Origin: Antedon mediterranea
Taxonomy: Eukaryota; Echinodermata; Crinoidea; Comatulida; Antedonidae
NCBI RefSeq assembly: GCF_964355755.1
Contig: NC_092679.1
Location: 12,700,932-12,764,931, forward strand
Direction of reading: 5' to 3'
Length of the DNA stretch: 64,000 nt
Positions 44,001-55,519 of this stretch are shown here, in pieces; position 1 is the first letter of the stretch; the number at the start of each line of letters is the position of its first letter. Below the pieces are notes generated by a model. It was not told where the DNA came from. It made no database searches and saw nothing but the letters and a program-made list of their open reading frames with translations. The position numbers and the translations under genes were made by a program.

Positions 44001-47000
44001 GATGCTAGCTAGAAGAAAATTGAAATTCATTAGCGGTATGTACTATTGCTGATTAATTAATGAGTCTTGATAATTTGGAATCAACTCATGATTTACTTTA
44101 GATAGATTTTTGATAATTTTAGTATCAACGAATGTATGTAATGAAAAGTATTTGATCTTCGCAGGGTTGCGTCTTCTCTCCTCTCCTATATATTATATAC
44201 ACGGATGACTGTCGGAGCAAACAGGACAATAGTCATCTTTTCAAATTTGCTGACGACACTGTCTTGCTGTCTCTTCTTCAAAATTCACAGGACGGTCATG
44301 GTTCCGCATTAGATGGTTTTATCCAATGTTTTGGAAACTCCTACTTGGAACTCAATGTGACCAAAACCAAGGAGATAATTGTAGATTTTAGGAAGGAGAA
44401 AGGACGCAGCCCTCTGGTATCCCCCACAAATGACGAACCAGCGATATTGTCCATTCCTTTAAATACCTAGGTACTATATTTGAGGACAATCTCAGCTGGG
44501 AATTAAATACAGAGGCAATAGTAAAGAAAGCTAGACACCAGAGACTTTATCTGTTAAGGAAGCTGAACCATTTTAATGTCGATAAAGTAATTCTCATGGT
44601 TTTTTATAATTTCTTTATTGAGAACGTTTTAACTTTTTTCCTTTATATGCTGGTTTTTTAGTCTTAGGGTCAAAGAGAGAAACTCACTACAAAGAATTGT
44701 TAACTTAAGTTCTAAATTAATAGGTTGTCAACTTCGTAGCTTATCTTCCTTCTGTGACATGCAAACTCTAGAAAAAAGTAGAGCTATTCTAAAAAATGTT
44801 AACCATACCTTGTTCAGTGATTTCGAGCTCATGCTTCATGGGCGTCGCTTTCAATGCCCGGCATGTAGAACAAACTGGAAAAGAAATTCGTCTTTGCCAG
44901 TTGCCATCCGACTCTTAAATTCTTGAACTTTGACTCTTGTTATATTGTACTGTATATTGTGATATTTTTGTATATTTTGTAAGATCATTTTAATCCAGAC
45001 CTTTTTATTTGAATTGCTCCGTGTGGGATGATATTGTTTAATCCTTCAAATAGAAAAGGATTCACAACTTATATGTCATCAGTATCACTTTTTTGTTCGG
45101 GTATTAGTACAGTGCAATGCCATTGCATTCACCACATGTATTTCTAGTTATCCATGAATGCTTCAAGGAGATACGCAGGTTCTGGCTTTAAGTCTGTGTG
45201 TAGAGGAACCATGTTTCCATCATCTGATCTTCCATCCCCAATCGATATGCGAGGTTGTACTTGTAAATGGGATGGAGTCAAAGGCATTCCACGTTGTCCA
45301 GGTAGTCAGTCCATTGTACAGACGCACTAACCCATTTTCTCTAGCAACCACAATGTCATCCCTTGTTTGCATCTGAAGACTAACAGCATAATGTCAGAAA
45401 TAAGTGCAATGACAAGCTTTTTTTAGAGCCACTTGTTTTCCAATTCCGAAATCTCTGGATGTTGTGTCACCAGTATCGCATGAGCAAATAGAAGGTTATC
45501 ACAGATGTCTCTCAAATGTACTGTTTGAACCAGTTTGATAGTCCAGCATCTCAGCTCCAGTCTAAAGAATATCACAAGATGTTTTAAAGGGGGGTTCCGG
45601 GTTTAAAATGAATAGTAAAAAATGTAAAATATATTTGTTTGTCTCTTGAACGGTAAAAGTTTCAATTTATATAAGCGCCCAGTGAAGCAGAACGAAGGCT
45701 GTGAAATGAGGCCAGATTACAAGTGCAGCTACGGCAAAATCACACTGTGGTTACAGAATAGGAAATTCGTGAAATGGTCAATCTTCCGACGACTCGTTAT
45801 CATTAACCATATCAATTACTTTTGTAAAATTATACTTATCTGATGTAATTATTTTAGTCGGTCTTCCCATTTATAAAGTCAATTTTCTATGAAAATCCAT
45901 CAAAACTGAAAAATTAGATAAGTTTGCACTTTACGTTTGCCGATTTTCGCACTGACTTAAAGAAAGCCTTCAAAGTCAATGAAGCGTAACGTATACATTC
46001 CTGCTGAGCGAGGCGAGCGAGACGACGATACACGTGCTCTCTGCCCATGCATGGCATCGTCACGTGATAAGCAGATACAGTATACAATACCAAACTGGTC
46101 GGGTCGAGTATACCCCGTCTATAATCACAACATGAACGATGTACAGTATTTGATTGAAGGTCGACTCGACCTACCGGAATGGTATAGATAATATAGCTCG
46201 AATGAGAGACAGTTGGAATATTTGTAAACATAAGTATTGCTAATTTTAACAAGTGTAGCTTATTATAGTAAAAGGCCTGGTAGTATCAATTCGCATAGGG
46301 TCTACTACACTAGCTAGCTCAATTTTTAACTGGGCCGGATCGGCTAGGTCTCCTTCCTACTACCGGTCTACTTGCTTGATTCAGTATCCGCTTTTTTGGA
46401 GAGTAAACTAGGCCTATTTTAGGCCTACTTATTAGACGATCGGGACAACATACGTGCGGACGGCGATCGGACCTTGTTTTGCCTCAATATTTACAGCCGA
46501 TTTTTGTAGAACGTTTTAGGTTTAGATTTTTTAGGAGTTTGGTTGATAGGATGGGTTTGGAATCCACTGATTTGTTATTTATGGGCCAATCGTTTAGTAA
46601 TAGGCTAGCTAGGCCCATGAATGATGGCCCCAATGTTTTAACGTAGCCATCGTGGCATGGAATCCCTAGTCAGAAATGGCTCTCACCCATGAATAAAATG
46701 ATTTAGGCTAGGCCTAGCCTAGTACGTGAAGCCGATATACGATCTGTACTATTCGAGGTATAAAAATAGTATAATTTATGACTCCGTAATCTGTACTAAA
46801 TTTTGTATTTCATTAAATGTCAAATAAATATATGCTACTACTGTTATTATTACACTTTAGGCCTAGCTTAGAAAATCTACAAAAAATGTATTTCACAATG
46901 GTCGGGTGGTCGTCGTTTGACAGGGGAGAGAGAACACAACGTACAAGCTTGACGTCGCGAGTTCGGAATCCACTGATGACGTGATTTTGTGAATAGCTCA

Positions 47001-49030
47001 TGAATATTAATGAGCTTCCCTAAGCTGCTGAAAAACAGACTTTTCATGAATTTACCCTAAAATATATATGAAATTTAATTTTTTTTAATTTCTCGTTATT
47101 ACTTCTGACATGTCTATATTGTTATGATATTTTTTATTTAATAAATAAACGATATTTAAAAGCAATTTTAAACCCAGAATCCCCCTTTAAATGCTTGACT
47201 GCAGAGGAGCACTAGTAGATCCGTGTCATCGGATAATGACAGATGTTTTCCTGTTTGCTGATTCAATGGTTTTTTGTACTATCCAAAAGAATATCTGCAT
47301 CAGCAGCTGCATTCACTCATTGCCATGTTGTTCAAATACTAGTTACGAAGATTTATAAATTGTTGTTTGTTACAGAAAGTGATCCTATTTTGTGGAACAT
47401 GTCACTGATAAAATATACAGGGACACTACCACCTGACCCGCCTTACCATGTGCGCCGTCTTTGGTGGATGAGCCGCTTTCATAATTATCAAAGACTATGC
47501 AGAGCAATATTTTTTACAGATCTCTACACTATTCCATGGAATGCTGTGCCGTAGAGCACTACCATCTAAAATGTAGGCCTACTGGACATCATTCAGTGAG
47601 TTGGATGTACTAGACTATTCAGAAGAAGTTGTTTCCACGTGGCATCATGTTGGTTTATTAGCTGAAAGTATTCCTCGAGTCTCCTCTGTAACTGTAGGAT
47701 TGATGCACACATACTGTATGACTTTATTGCCAGGATCTTGAATACATTGCAAGACTTCCTGCCCAAAATATTCAATGCTTACCACAATGCTAATATTCCG
47801 AGTCACCTGCAGTAACTCCCATGTCAATGGTATGAAGTCTCTGAGTCGTAACCAAATGGATTTTTCAATTGCCATTGTGTTCCTGACGTGTGGCCATAAG
47901 GTCTTATGTTGGCCGCTGCTGGAGTAACGCCCTGATACTATTACAAGGCATTACATACATTTCAGCGCAGATTTGGTCTGGATGTACGCATTCCTATATC
48001 TCTTGTCAAACCTCTGGTTTTCTTTGAGACTTCTCATAGAAACCTTTTCAATCACCAGGTCTGTTGACAATCCAGCCCAGATGGTCCGAATGTCATACAA
48101 CATGGAGGTCATTGTCAAACTGCTGTTGAACATCTTTGTATTTCTACTGGTTAAAAAATCGTTAAAATACTTATACATCCCAATATAAATACTGTAACCA
48201 TGGCAACACAAATGCCATCTGGAAAAAATGGAATGTAGATCATACAGAAGCAACAGGAACGGAGATGTCACTAATCTGCATCTTGAACTGGTAATGTGTA
48301 TCGCGTTGAACTGAAATGTTCACCCCAGGGTATCCCTGTGTATATACCATTGTTGTTTACAGCGAAAACAAAATTTTTAGCCAAAATTGACACATTATGT
48401 TGTGTTTTTCCGCAAAAATGACATTCTAAATAAAATGTTATGACTAGGCCTATATTAAGTTTGATATCACAGAATAGGAAATTTAATAAGCTTTCGGATG
48501 ACATAAATCCCACTTGTATATAATGTATTTTAAATGGTTAAATATATGTAATTAATGGGGCATATTAATTTTGACTTAAAATGACCTTTATTGACCTCTG
48601 ACCCTTGACCCAATGCTTGGATTTTCGGTGACTTTTAGTATGTCGTTCTACACATTATATAGAATTCAAAAATACTAGCTTTGTTACTATATTGCAATTT
48701 TTGGTGGGTATATCATTAGATTGACTGGACTATATATAATGCACAAGAATTCTAATAACTATTTGTAATTCTATTTTAGGTAATTCTCTGACATTTCATA
48801 ACAATCAACAGTTTTCAACGTTTGACCAAGATCATGACACGCATTCTACATTATCATGTGCTGGGATATTCAAAGGAGCTTGGTGGTATGCGGACTGTCA
48901 TAGTTCAAATCTGAATGGATTGTACTTGGGTGGTCAGACCGATCAGTTTGCAACAGGTGTGGTGTGGTATAAATGGAAAGGGCACTACTATTCTTTGAGA
49001 ACTAGTGAGATGAAAATACGTAGAATTTAG
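41031..49030 (+). CDS. Secreted fibrinogen-related (FReD) lectin gene 3, intact
   Basis: Exons 41031-41166, 42279-42415, 42641-42902 and 48780-49030; 786 coding nt, 261 residues. The start is the ATG giving [17 protein letters not shown], a signal peptide; the longer reading upstream begins at a non-ATG codon. Residues 18-46 form an acidic linker with one Cys (KNGCGDE). The FReD spans about 47-261: [54 protein letters not shown] (calcium-site motif), [13 protein letters not shown] (with the Cys-His pair that shapes the acetyl-group pocket in tachylectin-type FReDs), and MKIRRI. An extra Cys lies in LICGNYSG. The protein is probably extracellular, binding acetylated glycans, as known for ficolins and tachylectins. 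Intron 3 is 5.9 kb because of inserted elements. An ATTAAA is at 49161. Confidence 0.85.
41350..41800 (-). repeat. Minisatellite related to that at 34380-34740, plus a T-rich tract
   Basis: 'cttattacaagata' type units at 41385-41545, in reverse orientation to those upstream of gene 2. Then T-rich tracts (41552-41581) precede 'gaggcgcctta...gggcgcctc', a possible LINE 3' end on the minus strand. All of this lies in intron 1 of FReD 3. Confidence 0.45.
43349..43880. repeat. Tandem duplication, 355-bp period
   Basis: 'ggggtagggggta' at 43349 and 43704, 'atgtgtagaatatata' at about 43420 and 43780, and 'actagaggtcaaaaggt.attgacctttt' at about 43485 and 43850 repeat in order. The last block contains directly repeated AGGTCA half-sites (43854, 43862). 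Confidence 0.7.
44163..44927 (+). mobile_element. LINE reverse-transcriptase fragment in FReD 3 intron 3
   Basis: Plus-strand reading starts at reverse-transcriptase motif B ([17 protein letters not shown]) and includes motif C ([13 protein letters not shown]), then [14 protein letters not shown] frameshift near 44455 is followed by [16 protein letters not shown], a stop near 44660, and a C-terminal part ending [20 protein letters not shown] and [10 protein letters not shown]. It is 5'-truncated and broken. The clade is not certain (Rex1/RTE-like phrasing). Confidence 0.7.
45380..48290 (-). pseudogene. Decayed PIN-like gene of transposon-linked type
   Basis: Minus-strand pieces in several frames: [20 protein letters not shown] (near 48130-48040), [14 protein letters not shown] (near 47228-47187), then after a nested element [20 protein letters not shown] and [17 protein letters not shown] (45560-45425). 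The combination 'DTDLLVLL ... HA..GCDTTS ... GKxxALKK' with 'GLSTDL.IE' is one I recall from a widespread uncharacterised invertebrate protein group with a PIN-like fold; the assignment is from memory. Stops and frameshifts are frequent, and the order of pieces may be rearranged. Confidence 0.45.
45588..47186. mobile_element. TTAA-flanked element of 1.6 kb, nested
   Basis: Termini AGGGGGGTTCCGGGTTTAAA and the reverse of CCCAGAATCCCCCT match, with TTAA on both sides (45584-45587, 47187-47190). Joining the flanks at a single TTAA brings the decayed minus-strand gene (CSQAFK then further residues) into continuous reading, which supports the limits. No transposase is recognised inside. The ends differ from the AGATGTATTGTC family. 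Confidence 0.6.
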
Positions 49031-49237
49031 AACGATGAAAGGTTAATGGTAGCATGATACAGTGAAGTTGATAACTTTCGATACCTTTTGTTTAAACTTA
49101 AAGTTATAATAATTAATTTGAAATTGTTAAGACACTTTCTCAAAAAGGAATTTATGTAAAATTAAATACTATGGACCAATGCTATAATTTGTTCATCTTT
49201 AAACGGTTACAATTTTGAAAAATTATTATAATAATTT

Positions 49238-49430
49238 ATTGTGAAGGGAAAACAATAGAAGAACTATATTTCTCCGATTTGTATTAATAGGCTAGGTCTA
49301 CAGATACACAATGTTCATACGACTTGTATTAATAGGCTAGGTCTACAGATACACAATGTTCATACGACTGCTGTTTTTAAGCGCCGTCTACGAGGTCATT
49401 CAACACGAGCTACTTTGGTAACACATTGTT
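49238..49430 (+). repeat. FReD 3 3' flank with a 45-bp tandem duplication
   Basis: Two near-identical 45-bp units ('ttgtattaataggctaggtc' and 'tacagatacacaatgttcat') at about 49277-49321 and 49322-49366. The surrounding block resembles 31366-31548 after FReD 1. Confidence 0.7.
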
Positions 49431-50180
49431 TTTCTCTTTTTATCACAATTTACCTAACGTAATGTAACATATATTTAAGACAAGGAATATCTGGTTTAAT
49501 GTGTGCATTATTTTTACAAAACATCAAGCATTAGAGGAAAAGTGTATTCAATATGAACATATTTTGTTTTTAAAATTCCTTATTGAACTTTGTTAATGGA
49601 TGACACAAACCAGCAAACGCAGATAACCAATAAGCCCTCTCATAAAAACAAAAGCATGATTAATTAAAATGTCTAAAATATAAAACTAAGACATTCTGAC
49701 TCTGTAAACTTTTCAGATTCTATTGACAATCAATGTTTAATCTTTTAATATGAATAAAAATGGAAAATAAGTGGAAATGTAATAATGTCTAAACAAAATC
49801 AATAAAGTCTAATATGCAAGTTGTTTCTTCTGTTTATTTGTTTGTATTTTCTATTTATTATAGTTTGAGATTTAACTCTGGTGAGAATTAAGTATATATT
49901 TTAATCATTTCAATTACAAATACTTTTTATTCAATTATTTTGTCTCCAGATGGCACCTAAAAATATAAACATGGACAAGGAACAAGAAAAAACACACACA
50001 ATCAGAGAGTGACAGGATTCCTAAAAAGTTTCAAGAATAAACAATTTTTGCTTATGAAATACTATATTACTATATTTTTACTGTTATTTCTTTTTTAACC
50101 GAAATGTTTGTCATGAGGAATAAAGGCTTCAGGCTTAGACATTGGAGACCTGGGCTTGATGCCCATTAATAGCATGTCTT
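49431..50180. repeat. Duplicated 3' flank of the FReD unit
   Basis: 49600-49880 resembles 56040-56190 after gene 4 ('cagcaaacgcaga', 'aaaatggaaaataagtg', 'gtatttt ctatttattatagt'), so the FReD duplication unit extends well past the coding exons. No gene. Confidence 0.5.
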
Positions 50181-50184
50181 TTTG

Positions 50185-50270
50185 TTAGAGCAAGAGCAGT
50201 TTTAACTGTTCAGGCCTATTGCTTGCTCCTGGCAAGCTTGTACTTGATGACATTTTGATTCTAAAGTTTT
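50185..50270 (+). mobile_element. LINE 3' UTR fragment, related to the CR1-like element at 57-62 kb
   Basis: 'agagcaagagcagtttt', 'ggcctattgcttgctcctgg' and 'gtacttgatgacattttg' correspond to the reverse complement of 57735-57810. Confidence 0.5.
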
Positions 50271-50279
50271 TCAATGCAA

Positions 50280-51230
50280 ATGTGTAATTATGAATAATAT
50301 ATTTTAATACTCTTGAAAGCAGAAAAGAGTGAATTCAGAAAAGGACGAATTCCTACAGTATTTATTGGATAGATTTGTATGTATTTCAACACGATTTTGA
50401 CAATATGCTATTGAATGATTATATTGATTCAAATGCGAGTCGTTTGATAAAACTACCTTATTTTGTACTGTATCTTCAGAGTTGTTTCATACAAAATAAA
50501 CTTTGAGGGGATTTCCTGATTTGAAGTATATCATATTACAATTTAAGAATATTTGCCAATTGCCATGTTGCTTGGACACCAAATATAGTCACATAAACAC
50601 AAAGAAGGGCAGTTGCAGGAATATTTTAAGGGGGTTGAACAATCACACATTCATGATAATTGGCACCTTTAATTTTCCGGAAATGACACACCATGGGGCG
50701 CTAGCAAACAACAATACTATTGTAGCCTACATGTTCTGCAAAAACACACACGACTAACAATATTTTTTTGCATTCAATGCGAACGTCAGGGGAAGGCCCG
50801 ATGAAGACATTTTTTTCGGTATTATTATTATAATCAATTAATACAAATTGAATAAAAAGTTAAACAAAAAAATATGAAGCTTATAAAGATATTGAGCAAA
50901 ATGTTAATGTTATTTACAGTACTTTCGTACTGTCATAAATTCATTCTTGCTCAGAAACATATCTACAAAAAAAAACTGACTGCCAGTACATTGTGTGTGG
51001 TATTGATTGCTGGTTAAATTTTACACTGTCAATTTACAAAATTCTCTAATGTTATATGGATATTATATACGATGAAATGGGATCTAAATTTTAATTTACT
51101 GGTACAAAAAAATATAGGCAACTAGGGCCAGACCCCTGCACGGATCCCTGCACAAAAGTACATTTGTTGACTTAAGCTGACTTTAAAAAAAAAGTGGAAC
51201 ATCAATGAATATATTTAGCATTTATTTTAA
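50280..51230. other. Spacer; part is related to the window start
   Basis: 50590-51000 resembles 60-340. No credible gene; ORF 50503-50757 has no domain. Confidence 0.4.
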
Positions 51231-51450
51231 GCTTTGTTCACTTTTAAAAACAAAAATACATCATTGTACACCTTAAGATGCAAAAATGAAAATTGGGATT
51301 TTACTATAAGCCAAAATTGCTAATTCCAGAATGAATAAATAGACATAAATCCATCCTTCATTTTATTTGTTCTGGTGTATTTACTATTTTCATCTCTGGC
51401 ACTCTCTGACAACTGTGTTGTATAGACTGAAGAATAATTTAATTGTTATA
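51230..51450 (+). pseudogene. Decayed promoter and exon 1 of a lost FReD copy
   Basis: 51395-51445 ('ctctggcactctctgacaac', then 'tgttgtatagactgaagaat') aligns with gene 4 exon 1 (52450-52495, 'ctctggcattctcagatagc', then 'tgttgtagatactgaagaac'), with in-frame stops and no ATG. Upstream, 'gaataaatagacataaatcc' and 'tgttctggtg' parallel the gene 4 TATA and leader. No FReD exons follow before gene 4. Confidence 0.65.
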
Positions 51451-51454
51451 GACA

Positions 51455-52300
51455 CACTAGTGTTAAAAAATTAGGAAATACAGTTTAAATTGGAAATATT
51501 CCATCAATCTTGTCTTTTAGTTTAAAGGATAAATGGAATGCTTGTAATAGTAGATAATTCAATTATTTTATTTCAAGCACCTCTGGCTCGAAAAATTGTC
51601 TTACTTGTCAAATATAAAAAACATAGTAAAATATGATAAAACCTCAAAAGGGTAAAATACAAGTGCAACAATTATACAAACATTTCATAAAAAATAAAAC
51701 ATGGCAAGTAGTAAAATATCATAAAATGATTAGAAAACAGTGTCATATAAAATTTAAATAAAAAAAACAATATTCTTTCTCTACCATTCCTACAAAATGT
51801 TGAACAAAAGAACATTAAAAACCTGAAAAACCTGTTTAGTTATTGTTAGAAATCCAAATAGATTCTCTTACCAAAACCAATAGAGGGAAATAATAAGAGG
51901 AAAGCCATGATTCAGTTGATGTCTTAAATATATCATTTACTTTTTCCAAAAATATCCTAAATTTCTTTTACATATTAGTAACTGCCATCACAAATTGACA
52001 TTGGTACTCCTTTCCTTTCATTTCAATATTTGCTCAAATAAAGCTTTGTCCAAGAATATTTTGTTTCCTTACCATGTAGACACAAATTAAAATCATTTAG
52101 ATTTCCCATTTCTTATAATAGGTATACTTTTTATAAGCCAATTTTTACCCACATTTGATATTTTGTGTTTTTTTTTTTTGTTCTGTGGGACAAATGAAAA
52201 TATTAACATTTATTTTAAGAGTCAACTTAGAAGAAATTATTATTTGAGAAGAATACTTAAATTAAAATGTCATTGTCCTATACCACAATTGCACATTCCA
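51455..52300. other. No gene recognised
   Basis: AT-rich spacer between the exon 1 relic and the gene 4 promoter. Confidence 0.4.
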
Positions 52301-52307
52301 AAATGTC

Positions 52308-52315
52308 TATAAATA
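52308..52315 (+). promoter_or_regulatory. TATA box of FReD gene 4
   Basis: TATAAATA, 106 bp upstream of the ATG at 52414, at the same spacing as in genes 1 and 3. Confidence 0.65.
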
Positions 52316-52413
52316 GATATGACTTTAAGAAGTACCATCCATAATCTGATTGTGTTCTGGTGAAACAGGACTCTCGGCATCTACTTATATCATTTGAACT
52401 GAGAAGAGAAAAG

Positions 52414-55395
52414 ATGCTGATAAGATATTTCCTACTGTCACTGATGGTAGCTCTGGCATTCTCAGATAGCTATGTTGTAGATACTGAAGAACAGGATGGT
52501 GTTCCTCAATTACTGGTTGTTATCAAAAATGGATGTGGTGAAGAGAAAGAAAGAAAAGGTAAAAATAATATATTTCTTCCGTTAAACTGGCTAAAATAAT
52601 GTGGTAAAGCTGTAGTTTTTTTTAACTTGGTTGTTTTTTCAATTGATATTTATGTTTAGAAACCTAATATTTGCATACATTTTTATAATTTTTTTAAGCA
52701 ATACAGACTTCCAGTGATTATAGTTAACTTACTATAGTTGCCTTTGCCAATTAGATCCTCACTGTCCTTTTTTAGTTTCTCCATAATGAGAACTACACTT
52801 TCAATTTGAAACAAATGTTTAAGCCATAGAACAAAATCAGTGCTCAGAGTTAAGCTGTGAAGAAAAATTGTACACACTGCACCCTATATTATTTATAGGC
52901 CTGCTATCTGTCATAAAAAGCAAACATTTTGTACAAAAAGCTGACCAATGATTGGTATCACTGAATAAAACTCACTGTTGTGGAACCAATGCCATGTGAT
53001 CCAATATATATTGGTGAGTTTTATATAGTTGCATCTATGGTGAAATTATGTATTATAGAAATTAAAAAGCAACTTTTTCTTCAACTTGTAAACATATGTA
53101 TACTGCCCCTCAAAAGGCAATCTTTAATATACATTTTTTCAAGGTTATCCACGAGACTGCAGTGACTTACTTGAACGCAACAGTGCAGCAACAAGTGGGG
53201 CTTACATGATCAATATTCATGATGGAGGTGAACCATTCCGTGTTTACTGCGATATGGAGACTGATGGAGGCGGATGGACAGTAAGGCTTTTTATTATAAT
53301 GTTGGTAATTCTACAAAAAATGTTGCCCAATTATGAATGAGCTGAAATGAAGATAATACGATAAAAATAATAAAACCAAAATATTATAATTTTGCCTTAA
53401 ATTATGGGAACTCCTAATAGTTTTCCCCAATTGTATGAGCATTAAAACACATTGCAGTGGCCTTTTGTTAATTTTCAAAAGGTCTTTTGTTTCATGATGC
53501 ACTAGGCAAATACAGAAAATCATTCTGCACATGCGCACATATTGTGCAGAATGATTTTCTGTAGTTTACAGATGAATTTATTATTCACTATACGGACACA
53601 TATCAAGACTACTGAAATTTAGAAAATTGAGAACTCCGCTTGACTGGAGGAACTGAACAATGATATAAGAAAGTCTAGTTTGAACAAAAGACACATTTTA
53701 GCAACACATTTCTTTTACCTGTAGTAATAGTAAATGTATATCTTGATCTTCCAAAATTCTTGCAACAACAAAATGTCAACTTGTAGGTACGTCTCTACAA
53801 ATGTACTCGAAGAAATTCAACCATTATGAATATGACTTTAATTGTCACAGATCAAAAACTCACTAATTTATTTCAATTATATTTGTAAAGGTTTTTCAAA
53901 GACGAGAAGATGGATCCATGAATTTCTATAGAAATTGGGTAGCATACAAGGCAGGGTTTGGGAACTTTAATAGTGAGCATTGGCTTGGTAATGATAACAT
54001 TCATCGCCTTACATCTGATGGTCACTTTGAATTAAGAGTGGACATGTCCACCTTTGAGGGAGAATCTGCCTATGCTCACTACGACAACTTCCGAATAGGT
54101 GATGAGGAAAGTAACTACAAACTGATATGTGGTAACTACAGTGGTAATGCAGGTAAGGATTTGTTTACACACGTTTGGCTCTTCTACAGTACATGCTGTT
54201 TCAATAACAATTTAAATATTGTAATGTCAGTATTATGTCTGTCTGGTAATAGTATTTCTCTGATACTTCTAAATAATAGTAGAGCACCACCTATGTTGAA
54301 ATAAAACTGTCTCACAAAATCATGTTTCATTTTGATGACGTCATCATGTTAAAAGTTGGAATAAATGGCAGGTCCTGTATTTTTACCTATGCTACACTGT
54401 ATGTACAGTAGTATGGATACAGTATATAGTGTATACCTGTATAATTTGTATCATCACTAACTTTCTGCTGAATTAATGGCATGTTCTACAGAAAAAATTA
54501 AAAATGCAAAAAATCAATTTCCATGCGTTTCATGTCATTTTAAGAATGTATAAATTCCCATGTGCGTACAAATGTTTACGCGCGTGGTGTGCATAGTGTT
54601 ATAAAAATAATTGTTTGCATGAATTACATTTTTCCAGTACATTTAAAAGTAACACATAATAATGCCAACTTTAAGTCAATGGCTACCAGATGTCTCTGTG
54701 AGACGGTTATTTGAACCAGTACCAGTACCAGTGTTTCTAGTAATTTTACCAAATTTGAAACCATTTTGACTTAAAATCATGTCAAACGAACATGTCAAAT
54801 TAGACAATTTGTGCGCGTTTTTAATGAAAGAGTTAAACAATTTGTCAAAATTATTTTTTTTTTAACAGTCATACTTCCTAAAATAAACGCTGAAATTAAT
54901 TTTTATTATATATTCTGGAAGGTGATGAGTTATAGATATCGGATCATGCATTAATATGGCTAACTGAACATTGTGATATCATCATATGACGTAATTACTT
55001 TTCACATTCGCTTATAAAGATTTCATTAGTATTCAATCCAATGATATTAAAACATTTTGCCTTATGGAAAATTGATATAATAGATTGCATTGATTGCGTG
55101 ATATTCAAATATTATTATTTTTATTTTAGGTGATTCATTGACACTTCAAAACAATCACCAGTTTTCGACGTTCGACCAAGATCATGACACGTCTGGCTCA
55201 TCCTGTTGTGTGTTATACAAGGGAGCCTGGTGGTATGAACATTGTCATGATTCAAATCTGAATGGATTGTACTTGGGTGGTACAACTGATCAGTATGCAA
55301 AAGGTGTGGTGTGGAAAGATTGGAAAGATTACTACTATTCCTTGAAAACGACTGAGATGAAAATACGTGGAATTATTACAACAGTAAAAGGTTAA
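52414..55395 (+). CDS. Secreted fibrinogen-related (FReD) lectin gene 4, intact
   Basis: Exons 52414-52558, 53144-53280, 53891-54152 and 55130-55395; 810 coding nt, 269 residues, phases 1, 0, 1. Signal peptide MLIRYFLLSLMVALAFS, then an acidic linker with one Cys (IKNGCGEE). The FReD runs from about 50: [60 protein letters not shown] with an extra Cys, FDQDHD, WWYEHCHDSNLNG and TTEMKIRG. The C-terminus is extended (IITTVKG) because the stop used by genes 1-3 is lost. The start is the ATG at 52414, not the GTG-begun longer reading. AATAAA is at 55483. Introns 2 and 3 are close copies of those in gene 1. Likely an extracellular glycan-binding defence lectin by family. A minus-strand ORF across exon 4 is an antisense artefact. 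Confidence 0.87.
53512..53562. repeat. 51-bp perfect hairpin in FReD 4 intron 2
   Basis: Arms of 20 bp (ACAGAAAATCATTCTGCACA and its exact reverse complement) with an 11-base loop. Gene 1 has a degenerate version at 29111-29168. It may be a tiny MITE remnant or a structured RNA. Confidence 0.75.
54330..54980 (+). repeat. Helitron-like family fragment in FReD 4 intron 3
   Basis: Blocks 'gatgacgtcatcatgtt' (TGACGTCA at 54336), 'cctatgctacactgtatg', 'gcgtttcatgtcatttt' and 'aaatttgaaaccattttgac' match copies A and B and the fragment in gene 1. No 3' CTAG hairpin remains. Confidence 0.6.
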
Positions 55396-55519
55396 TGGTA
55401 GCATGATATAGTGAAGTTGATAACTTTCGCTATCTTTTGCTTTGTGAGTTAAACTCAGTGTATAATAGTTAATTTGAAAACCAATAAAATTCAAAGACAC
55501 TTTCCCTACGTTTTTCCAT

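Larger units (their letters stand above)
43149..48742. mobile_element. 5.6-kb region bounded by ~140-bp inverted repeats
   Basis: 43149-43290 and 48600-48742 are reverse complements with ~80% visual identity: 'tagtccagtcaatct', 'acccacca.aaattgcaat' and 'aaaagtcaccgaaaat' occur in order on opposite strands. They bracket almost all of FReD 3 intron 3. The interior has a 355-bp tandem duplication (43349-43880), a LINE fragment, a decayed minus-strand gene and a nested TTAA element. It could be a large non-autonomous DNA transposon or an inverted duplication that captured other repeats. Outer target duplications were not identified. Confidence 0.5.

Noticed and set aside
52360-52413. Upstream extension of FReD 4
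   Set aside because: Begins at GTG; the ATG at 52414 matches the family start.
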